In this document: positions 1 to 6,629 of the stretch, piece by piece | Layout of the letters: each line of letters starts with the position of its first letter | Numbering within the stretch: position 1 is the stretch's first letter | Assembly: GCF_029892065.1 (NCBI RefSeq) | Contig: NZ_CP120374.1 | Location: forward strand, 806,001 to 870,000 | Direction of reading: 5' to 3' | From: Sinorhizobium garamanticum | Lineage (GTDB): Bacteria > Pseudomonadota > Alphaproteobacteria > Rhizobiales > Rhizobiaceae | Length of the DNA stretch: 64,000 nt | Notes under the pieces: model-generated | What the model was told of the DNA's origin: nothing | The model's input: only the letters and a program-made list of their open reading frames with translations | Databases searched by the model: none | Made by a program: the position numbers and the translations under genes

Positions 1-215
1 GCGCATTTCACCGCGTCGGTCACACTCTGGAATTCCACAAGCATGCCGTCACCCGTCGTCTTGATGATCCGGCCCTCGTTCTTGGCAATGGCGGGATCGA
101 TCAGTTCTATTCGGTGCGTTCTGAGGCGGGCGATGGTGCCTGCTTCGTCGGCCTCCATCAGTCGGCTATAACCTGCCATATCGGCAGCCAGGATTGCGGC
201 TAGTCTCTGTTTCAT
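1..215 (-). CDS. Class III adenylate/guanylate cyclase, N-terminal part (runs off left edge)
   Basis: The minus strand opens an ATG at 215 and stays open to the window edge, giving about 71 residues. The start MKQRLAAILAADMAGYSRLM and the later GRIIKTTGDGMLVEF stretch are the first metal-binding strand and the following loop of the class III cyclase catalytic domain, as in the many rhizobial cyclases that carry a C-terminal TolB/TPR tail. It should make cAMP (or cGMP) from the nucleoside triphosphate, but the rest of the gene is outside the window, so length, tail domains and intactness are unknown. It points away from two other cyclase sequences at 6309 and 6630. Confidence 0.85.
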   Translation of the reverse strand, partial: MKQRLAAILAADMAGYSRLMEADEAGTIARLRTHRIELIDPAIAKNEGRIIKTTGDGMLVEFQSVTDAVKC

Positions 216-802
216 CGAATTGCCAAAGAATGCGCCATCTCCGGACTGGCAGATCGGCGGCCCGGGGCGATTCTAACGCAGCGCAGCGCGATCGCCTATC
301 TTTAAATTAGCGCCTTCTTTCGAAGGAGGTTAAGCGCCGCACGGGGAAAGGGGCAATCATCGGCCGTAATGAGGCCGCTGTCCCTTTATAACTGTGCGGC
401 ATCGATCTGAAAACCGTGACCCAGCGCCTCGAATGGGCACCCGGGCGAGAAACGCCAGCAGCACGCCCGTTGTCGCCGGGTAGACGGTTCCAATCCTCCC
501 GGCGACGGATCGGACCGCCTCAGCCGACAGTCCGATGTCGCCGAGGATCCCCACCGCGCGATCGTAGAACACCTCCCCTCGCCCGCGCACATCGACCGGT
601 TTGCTGCTGTTGCATTTGAAGTGCTGAGCACGGCGGACCGACGCTACGAAATGCCGGTTGAGGAGCGATGGTACGCCTCAATTCGGGGCGTCCATCCTGA
701 CCGGACCGTCAATCGATAGACGATGGGTTGTGCAAAGTTTGAGTTGACCGTTTTCGATGGCGAGGCGACACTTGCAACCTGCAGCAAGACAGGAGGAAAA
801 TG
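216..802. other. Intergenic stretch, no gene supported
   Basis: Short open frames exist on both strands (about 60-80 codons) but they overlap one another, lack good ribosome binding sites and do not resemble families I know. An AGGAGG at 791-796 belongs to the downstream small gene. The stretch probably holds the promoters of the leftward cyclase and the rightward DUF551-like gene. No convincing -35/-10 pair was identified. Confidence 0.5.
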
Positions 803-1108
803 ATGGTCGAGCCAGACCCCTGGCGCCACATGGCAAGCGCGCCGAAAGACGGCCGTCGGATCCTCGTTACGATCCGCCCGTCTGAACAGGGGGCGGCAGA
901 AGTTGACCTCGCATATTGGTCGAATGGCGATCAGTTCGGTGCAGAAGGTTGGCGCGCCTCTGACTCCTCGCCCGGCCGCATCATCGAATACGCCGAGCCC
1001 GAATTGAAGTGCTGGATGCCGATGCCCTCGGCCAATCTCGATCGCACCTCGATGCCCTCACCCTGGGAAGGCGAAGACGAGCGAGAGCTCGACGGGTCAG
1101 GGATTTAA
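803..1108 (+). CDS. Small DUF551-like hypothetical protein
   Basis: About 101 residues, soluble and acidic. The pattern is W near residue 5, then MASAPKDGRRILV, then AYWS, then GWRAS, and finally CWMPMPSA. This 'W...aPkdG..iLv....a.W...gW......WmPlP' layout is the one seen in small phage- and plasmid-borne DUF551-type proteins, whose function is not known. Two ATG codons lie in tandem at 800 and 803. The strong AGGAGG at 791-796 is spaced better for the second, so I start there. The gene stands alone between the cyclase start and the exonuclease operon, consistent with mobile DNA. Function cannot be assigned. Confidence 0.6.
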   Translation: MVEPDPWRHMASAPKDGRRILVTIRPSEQGAAEVDLAYWSNGDQFGAEGWRASDSSPGRIIEYAEPELKCWMPMPSANLDRTSMPSPWEGEDERELDGSGI

Positions 1109-1436
1109 GAACTCGCTCCGCCATGTTGCGAAGATGATACGCAGCGAGTGGAGAAATCCAGTTGAGCTATCCACAACCATCCTTGCGATGGAATATCAAT
1201 ATCTTCGGAAGTGCCATGCGATAGCTCGGTATTTCTGAGCACCTCTCCCAATCCTATTCATCATGACTGCGTTTAGCTGACTTCCTCGTACACGACGGGG
1301 TCAAAAGAACTCTTGAAACGTGCGCTTGCAGCCTGGGGGAACGTCAATCCGATGTAACGGTCGCCTCGAACGGAACCGAACCGCAGAAACACACTGTTAC
1401 GTCGGAAAGGTAGGTCTCAAATTGCAAAGCGCCTAG
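1109..1436. other. Intergenic stretch, nothing recognised
   Basis: It lies between the DUF551-like gene and the stop of the exonuclease gene on the other strand, so the two genes converge here. I found no convincing open frame, repeat or terminator hairpin with a T run. Confidence 0.5.
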
Positions 1437-2405
1437 TCAGGCTTTGAAGCGATCAAATGCAGTCAGGCGTTTGCTCGGCGGATCGGCTTCATCCCATTGA
1501 TAAATTTCCGCGCGGAGATACCGAAGCTCGTCGTCGAGTGCCTCTTCAGCAATCTCGACCCACCAGGACTTAGGGCGGCCATCGCTGCCGTCCGACCAAC
1601 GATAACCGCGCGCCTTGAGGTGATCCTTCATGTCGAATGGGCTGTTTTCCGCGAAGACGCGGACACGAGATCGCCGGCTTGCTTCATAGAGCTCCGCAAA
1701 CGGCGGCCGCCCCGGCTCTCCCCTCACCTTATCGAGAACTTCGAGCAGGGCAAAGCAGTCGTCGACGGCCCTATGGCCCTCATGGAAATAACCCGCCTGC
1801 CCGATCAGGTAACCAAGCTTGGTGCCTTCGAAGCCGCGGGAGGCCCAGTCGATCTCCGAGACCGAGCAAGCCCATGCCTTTCCCGCGAAGATGGGCGAGA
1901 AGGCCTCACAGAACGGCCGATCGAAGCCGGCATTATGTGCAATGATCAGATCGGCAGGTTCAATGATGGCGCGCAGCTGACGGAGGTCGATCATCTGGCC
2001 CGCCACCATTTCGTCTGTGATGCCGGTCAGGCGCGTGATCTCGGAAGGAATTGGAGCGCTCGGTTGCTGCAAGCCACCATAAACGCCGATGACATCGCCG
2101 ATGGTGCCGGCCGCATCGAACGTGAACGCCACCGCGCCGATCTCGATGATCTCGTCCTTGCGATGGTTGAGGCCGGTGGTCTCGGTATCGAGGATCACGC
2201 CCCTTAGCGGAAATTCGGGGCATGCGATCGTCGCAACGGGACGAGGCTCGAGCTTTCTCAGGATGCGATAGCTGCCAGACTCCTGGAGTTGCCGCACCAT
2301 ATCGTCCTCGCTCAATCCACTCCGAGGGTGGCGCTTCTTCACCGAAGAACCATCCGCCTTAACGGGTGCTGCCTCGTCCGCAACAAACAAATCGAACTGC
2401 TTCAT
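1437..2405 (-). CDS. DnaQ-type (DEDD) 3'-5' exonuclease
   Basis: A 322-residue protein with the three motifs of the DEDD exonuclease fold: Exo I ILDTETTG at about residues 71-78, Exo II HNAGFDRPF at about 155-163, and Exo III HRAVDDCFAL at about 211-220 (DEDDh type). Such enzymes remove nucleotides from 3' ends using two metal ions. It carries N-terminal (about 65 residues) and C-terminal (about 80 residues) extensions beyond the nuclease core, so it is not a plain polymerase III epsilon subunit. Its ATG at 2405 overlaps the TGA of the frameshifted AbiEii toxin gene (ATGA), and AbiEii in turn overlaps AbiEi, so the three look like one operon. The coupling suggests a role in the same defence module (inference). 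The nuclease itself is intact. Confidence 0.85.
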   Translation of the reverse strand: MKQFDLFVADEAAPVKADGSSVKKRHPRSGLSEDDMVRQLQESGSYRILRKLEPRPVATIACPEFPLRGVILDTETTGLNHRKDEIIEIGAVAFTFDAAGTIGDVIGVYGGLQQPSAPIPSEITRLTGITDEMVAGQMIDLRQLRAIIEPADLIIAHNAGFDRPFCEAFSPIFAGKAWACSVSEIDWASRGFEGTKLGYLIGQAGYFHEGHRAVDDCFALLEVLDKVRGEPGRPPFAELYEASRRSRVRVFAENSPFDMKDHLKARGYRWSDGSDGRPKSWWVEIAEEALDDELRYLRAEIYQWDEADPPSKRLTAFDRFKA

Positions 2406-3269
2406 TTGCTCAGCCTCGCGGCCGCAACCGCATGCGGCATCAGGAATGTCGCAATCTCCGGAATAATGTCCGTCAGATTTCCCGTATTGTGTGCAACGCC
2501 TTCAACGAAAGCACGCCATTGCCGCTGCTTTTGATCGTCCCGTGCAAAGGCGTCTGTCATGGCATCTGGTAGGTCGGTGGGGATCGGCGTCTCGCGCCGC
2601 TCGAAGGTGGCGGCGATTGCGCGCGCCAGCCGGTCATCGCTGAAATCAAAGGACCTGCTCAGAATCCAAATGTCGTAGAAATCCTTCATCCGGCTATTTG
2701 CACGCCCCAGCATGAGCATCGCCTGGAACTTCTCCGCAATGACCGTCTCGCGCATAGGCTCGGAGCCGGGGCGCCGGGAAATCCAGCATGGAAGGATAGT
2801 CCAGCATCTCCGCCCCGGGCTCGAGCGCATCGCCAAAGCCGATGTCGATCGTCAGGTTGATCCGAGCGCCACTGATCGAGGCAACCACCCGCAGCCTTAG
2901 CCCGCCATATCCCAGTTCTTCGCGGATGCGATCTACACGCAAGGTACCGGTGTCGAAACTGACCCCGTCATCAGCCTGTTGCGCCAGAATTTCTTGAAAG
3001 GTCTCCAGCATTGGGTCCGGGTCGGGGTTACCAAAGCCTAAAAGGTCGAGGTCGCGCGTGCCGCGGTGCGGATCGTCAAACCAGCTCATCATCGGCATGG
3101 CGCCCTTCAGCACGAAGCGACCGGCATGGGCCGACTGGCTGAGCCGGAACAGCAACCGTTCAAGGGCGAAACGCGTCAGAACCAGATCAAAGCTTTGCCC
3201 ACTTGCCTTGGCCAGTTGCAACAGGCGGGCGCGGACCGAGGCGCCGACGTTTCTGATTTCTTTACCCAT
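2402..3269 (-). pseudogene. abiEii: AbiEii-type nucleotidyltransferase toxin, frameshifted
   Basis: The first frame (start 3269) encodes an AbiEii-family nucleotidyltransferase: FVLKGAMPMMSWFDD, then RGTRDLDLLGFGNPDP with the GT..LDL metal-binding strand. It is in frame to LDFPAPRLRAYA, after which the sense continues in another frame as ETVIAEKFQAMLMLGRANSR and MKDFYDIW, typical of the family's second half. Reading through requires two extra bases at about 2753 (tat-g-cgc-gag, where families have tat-ccg-cgc-gag), so I read a two-base deletion. Homologues transfer nucleotides to a tRNA or other target and stall growth. Here the full toxin would not be made without frameshifting. The start overlaps the AbiEi stop by 8 bases. 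Confidence 0.8.
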
Positions 3270-3879
3270 TGGCGGTCAGCGCCTCTAGATACGGCCGGAT
3301 TACCGTGCCAACGCCACCGCGGCCGGCCTGAACGGCAATTTCGCCAGGAGTTGCCCTTCGTTGCCGGAGCGCCTCCTGAAGCCCCTCTATCGCCACCGAA
3401 AGGCCGATTTTGTTACGATAGCGAAAACAATCGGCAACTGTCTTGGCAACTCCGAAAATCTTTATAGGAACGCCTTCGACGGTGTGGGTTTCGATACCTT
3501 CGTTGAGCAGGCTTTCAGTGAAGCGCACGATGCGAATAGGGGTGCCGTCCGGCTTCGGAGCCCAATCCTTGCGACCTATGGCAAGCCACACGTGTCTCGG
3601 CAGTTGATCGGTCAGGCCGTGGAACGCGAGGGCCGAGACGAGGCAGATAACGGCTCTCGGAACGCGCTTGGCAACCTCCGCCAGGCTATGGTTGGCAGCG
3701 AGCTCCGCATCAGGAAGTTGATAGAGACCGCGGGCAAGCCGGAGCACCTCTCCATCCCGTTCCATACGGCTTACAGTGGCTGCGGTGACGCCTGCGTTCC
3801 TGAGTTCCGCCAGACGTACTATGCCGCGCTCAGCTAGCACTGTTCGGGCGATTTGACGTTGAGTGACGGAGCCAGACAT
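3262..3879 (-). CDS. abiEi: AbiEi-family antitoxin / transcriptional repressor
   Basis: About 205 residues. The N-terminal winged-helix part contains RGIVRLAELRNAGVTAATVS and then GLYQLPDAE. The rest matches the AbiEi C-terminal antitoxin domain (VICLVSALAFHGLTDQLP, FGVAKTVADCFRYRNKIGL). Known AbiEi proteins neutralise the AbiEii toxin and repress their own operon by binding inverted repeats near the promoter. A near-perfect inverted repeat sits just upstream (3881-3927). I chose the ATG at 3879 rather than the longer frame because the longer version would be translated through that repeat. The gene looks intact even though its toxin partner is frameshifted. Confidence 0.85.
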   Translation of the reverse strand: MSGSVTQRQIARTVLAERGIVRLAELRNAGVTAATVSRMERDGEVLRLARGLYQLPDAELAANHSLAEVAKRVPRAVICLVSALAFHGLTDQLPRHVWLAIGRKDWAPKPDGTPIRIVRFTESLLNEGIETHTVEGVPIKIFGVAKTVADCFRYRNKIGLSVAIEGLQEALRQRRATPGEIAVQAGRGGVGTVIRPYLEALTANG

Positions 3880-3880
3880 T

Positions 3881-3927
3881 GATACAAAAACTCGGATCGT
3901 AGAATCTATGGTCCGAGTTTTTATATC
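3881..3927 (-). promoter_or_regulatory. Inverted repeat, probable AbiEi operator
   Basis: gatacaaaaactcgga (3881-3896) and tccgagtttttatatc (3912-3927) are complementary at 15 of 16 positions around a 15-base spacer. The repeat ends two bases before the AbiEi start codon. AbiE-type operons are known to be autoregulated by AbiEi binding to inverted repeats at this location. Use as an operator here is inferred from position and symmetry. Confidence 0.65.
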
Positions 3928-4358
3928 ACTACCCAAGGAGCTAAGAAAGCCCCAAGCCAATGCCGGTGGTTCGTCGCGCCCCAAGTTCCGCACGATACAC
4001 CATCTTTTTAGCAGAGAACGGGAAATCAGTCCGCGCGCGTGCGATCGGTAGGCGCGTGGTGGCGGGCGGCGCCAAGCCCGATCCGGAAGTCGACACCCCT
4101 CACCGATCGAAACTGCGGTTAGACAGACCGAGCGTCCATTCCGAGCCCAATGCCAAGACTGGCGGAAGCCAGCGACACCAGTGAAAGGGTATGGTCTCAG
4201 GTCTGCTTTATCCGGTTCAGAAATCCTTTGGGGACTTCACGCTTTAAAATGAACAGTCACTTAAAATGACTTCCTATTACGGGTCATTACGGTCATGTGG
4301 ATTATCCAAGCTCGTGTGAGCCATCGATCGACGACTAACGGACCAAAGAGCTGATTGC
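3928..4358. other. Intergenic stretch between divergent genes
   Basis: It separates the leftward AbiE operon from the rightward FabMG-like gene and presumably holds both promoters. Short frames are present but have no ribosome binding sites or family resemblance. The part near 4230-4300 is more AT-rich than its surroundings. Confidence 0.5.
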
Positions 4359-5738
4359 ATGGAAAACCCGGTCTCATTGAACCGCATCGCCGAAAACAAG
4401 GTCTTTCGTAAAGGTGATGTTTTCGTCCTCTTCGGCGAACTATTCGGGCGCGGATATGCGACTGGCTTGCTCGAAGAAGCCCGGCGGGCTGGAATGGAGA
4501 TCGTGGGAATCACGGTCGGGCGGCGCGACGAGAACAACGCACTGCGGCCTCTGGACGCCGAGGAACTCTCTGCCGCCGAGGCCCGATTAGGCGGCAGGAT
4601 TATCAACATACCTCTTATGGCTGGCTTCGATCTCGACGCTCCGGCAGGAGGCCCCACTCCGACGGATCTCCTCGCTGCCATGACGCTGGAGAGCTGGGAA
4701 CATGACACGCTCGATTGGGACTACATCAAACAGTGCCGGGACGTCGCCACCGCACGGTTCACGAATTCGCTTTCGCAGGTCATGGCCGTTCTCGACGGAA
4801 TGATTGCCGACGGCCGCAATGTCTTCTTCGCCCATACAATGGCCGGCGGCATCCCGAAGGCTAAGGTTTTCCTGGTCGTTGCCAACCGAATCTACAAGGG
4901 ACGCGGTCCCCGCCACATGTCGTCGCAGGCCCTGCTCGACAGCGACATGGGCAAGCTCATCCTGCGGAACTTCGATGAAGTCTCCGCAATCACCTTCCAA
5001 CATCTTATCGACTTCAGCGCAGCGATCCGTGAGCGCGTGGAGGTGTCGGGTGGTCAGGCCCGGTATACGGCTTACGGTTACCATGGAACCGCAGTCCTGA
5101 TTGACGAGAGTTATCGCTGGCAGACCTACACCAACTACACCCAGGGTTACGCCAAGATGCGGCTCGAACGCATCGCGCAAGAAGCCTGGGCAGCGGGCGT
5201 CAAGGCAACCGTCTATAACTGTCCCGAAATCCGAACCAATTCGTCCGACGTATTTACGGGTATCGAACTTCCCCTGATACCGCTGCTTCTCGCCTTGAAG
5301 AAAGAGAACGGTGGCCAGTGGGCAGAGGACCAATGGCAGGCATGCCAGCAGCTTCTGGCAGACGGCTTCACGATGGAGGATGTTTTCCAGAAAATTACCG
5401 ATATGCAGGCCAACGAGGTCATGCGTCCGTTTTACGATTTCTCGGCGTGGCCGATGGCAAACAGCCAGGCACAGTCCGATCTGACCATCGGCACGTCCAA
5501 CGAGATCACGCAGATGCACCGGGACAGCAAGGCGATGATCAGCGACCTCCTGAGTGCACTCGTGGTCGAGGCGACGGGGCAGCTGATTTTTGGCGAGTCC
5601 TCAGATCCCTCGGGTCCCGTCCAGTGGCTCAACCACGATGTCGTGGCGCGCCGACTTAACGCTTCCCACCTGCAATGGAAGTCTCCCGCGCCGTTGATCG
5701 CGCAAGGCGCGAACGATTCTCACCTTGAGTTGGCCTGA
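4359..5738 (+). CDS. Enoyl-ACP-reductase-like protein (FabMG family, tentative)
   Basis: A 459-residue soluble protein with a Rossmann-like beginning: DVFVLFGELFGRGYATGLL (about residues 22-40), a glycine-rich loop after the first strand, followed by IVGITVGRRDENN. Later there are YGYHGTAVLIDE and ITDMQANEVMRPFYDF. It resembles proteins annotated as the FabMG family, named after a triclosan-tolerant enoyl-ACP reductase recovered from soil metagenomes. I recall this family by overall appearance, not by a diagnostic motif, so the substrate is uncertain. If correct it would reduce trans-2-enoyl thioesters with NAD(P)H in fatty-acid synthesis. It stands alone with no other lipid genes nearby and is flanked by gene debris downstream. 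The start is ATG 4359, with only a weak ribosome binding site. Confidence 0.5.
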   Translation: MENPVSLNRIAENKVFRKGDVFVLFGELFGRGYATGLLEEARRAGMEIVGITVGRRDENNALRPLDAEELSAAEARLGGRIINIPLMAGFDLDAPAGGPTPTDLLAAMTLESWEHDTLDWDYIKQCRDVATARFTNSLSQVMAVLDGMIADGRNVFFAHTMAGGIPKAKVFLVVANRIYKGRGPRHMSSQALLDSDMGKLILRNFDEVSAITFQHLIDFSAAIRERVEVSGGQARYTAYGYHGTAVLIDESYRWQTYTNYTQGYAKMRLERIAQEAWAAGVKATVYNCPEIRTNSSDVFTGIELPLIPLLLALKKENGGQWAEDQWQACQQLLADGFTMEDVFQKITDMQANEVMRPFYDFSAWPMANSQAQSDLTIGTSNEITQMHRDSKAMISDLLSALVVEATGQLIFGESSDPSGPVQWLNHDVVARRLNASHLQWKSPAPLIAQGANDSHLELA

Positions 5739-6308
5739 CAGCTTCCCGATGTAGCTGGGAAGTTGGTTTCTCTAAGGGGCAAAGGGATACGAGAGTCCGG
5801 CAAGAGAGCGCCAATTGCTGTTGTTTTCCGATAGTCTCAGCCTGCAGAAATTTCCAGCTTCTATCCATACCCGCTACCTCTTGTGGCAGGCGGTAGAGAC
5901 GAACGGCGGAGTTCCAGCACCCTTCGTCCCTTCTCGGGGCAAAGCCGATGCGGTTGCCGGCCGAGACAAGCGTTACCAGCGAGAAGGCGCCGTCACAGCT
6001 ATAGGCGATGTTGCCTGTCAGACCATGTTTCCTCGAACGTTAGGTGGCCCGCCCCAAGGACACGTTCCCAATGCGATCTTGGGAGCACAGAACGGGAACA
6101 ACCTAGCGACGAGCCGCGCATGAGGCTCGTGAAGAACGGCTGCCCTCGACCCCAAGCGGTCATCTGCGGTGCAGGCGATGAACGTCTCAATTGAGCCCAT
6201 TCCAGACCTTCCGGTGCATGCACAGCAAAGGGCCTTGCGGCGATACAATGCCTCCGACTTCTGCTATGGTGCATTCCTCGGGCATAGGTGGTCTTAACGA
6301 ACGCCGTC
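5739..6308. other. Intergenic stretch with one copy of a dispersed repeat
   Basis: No gene is supported between the FabMG-like stop and the cyclase fragment at 6309. Overlapping small frames on both strands look like decayed sequence. The only structure I can point to is the 81-bp repeat copy at 6072-6152, listed separately. Confidence 0.5.
6072..6152 (+). repeat. Dispersed 81-bp repeat, copy A
   Basis: This segment aligns without gaps to 12558-12638, with roughly four of five bases identical by eye. The best-conserved core is ggctcgtgaagaacggct. The two copies flank a stretch containing cyclase, YHS, antiporter and resolvase genes in direct orientation. It could be the remnant of a coding 3' end or of a mobile element. 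Confidence 0.6.
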
Positions 6309-6377
6309 GTGGATCGCAAGCTTGCTGCCATTCTTGCTGCCGATCTGGTGGGCTACTCCGCGCTGATGGAGCGTGAC
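6309..6377 (+). pseudogene. Fragment of a class III cyclase N terminus
   Basis: From a GTG at 6309 the plus strand reads VDRKLAAILAADLVGYSALM followed by ERD, the hallmark start of rhizobial class III cyclases, and compares directly with the starts of the genes at 215 (minus) and 6630 (plus). After 23 codons the similarity stops abruptly and the next bases belong to an unrelated PAP2-type sequence. This looks like a recombination or deletion junction at about 6378. No catalytic domain remains, so it cannot be a working cyclase. Confidence 0.75.
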
Positions 6378-6378
6378 G

Positions 6379-6483
6379 GCCAAGCAGGCGGCCGAGGCGC
6401 GCATGTGGGCCGGGGTCCATTTTCGCTCCGATGTGGTTGCGGGCCAAAAGATCGGTGAGGGTGTGGCCGAGCAGGTCATAACG
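6379..6483 (+). pseudogene. Fragment of a PAP2 / vanadium haloperoxidase-like protein
   Basis: The frame starting at 6379 reads AKQAAEARMWAGVHFRSDVV and then AGQKIGEGVAEQV. This is the C-terminal signature of PAP2-superfamily phosphatases and vanadium haloperoxidases, 'ARiwaGiHFrsD...G..iG..Va', which carries the active-site histidine. Only about 35 codons survive. The fragment is joined directly to the cyclase fragment at 6309-6377, and the frame then runs on through unrelated sequence to 6648. I regard it as debris. Confidence 0.6.
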
Positions 6484-6541
6484 TTCGCGGTTCCACCGCC
6501 AGCGGTGGGCGCGACGCTCGCCTTCGATTGGGGGCTCCTTG

Positions 6542-6584
6542 GGGCTAAGCACTACGGAGCCCGAGGTTCCGTAGTGCTTAGCCC
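6542..6584. repeat. Perfect 17-bp inverted repeat (hairpin) upstream of the cyclase gene
   Basis: gggctaagcactacgga (6542-6558) and tccgtagtgcttagccc (6568-6584) are perfectly complementary around a 9-base loop. It lies 45 bp before the TTG start at 6630. No T run follows, so a simple terminator is unlikely. An operator, an attenuator-like hairpin or a mobile-element end are possible. Confidence 0.8.
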
Positions 6585-6629
6585 AGAGCTATCGGAAAAA
6601 GGTGGCCGAAGCGCACGGGGAGAGTCGGA

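Noticed and set aside
2402..3269. Programmed frameshifting in the AbiEii toxin gene
   Set aside because: I saw no slippery heptamer at the junction. The tat-g-cgc sequence is explained more simply by a two-base deletion.
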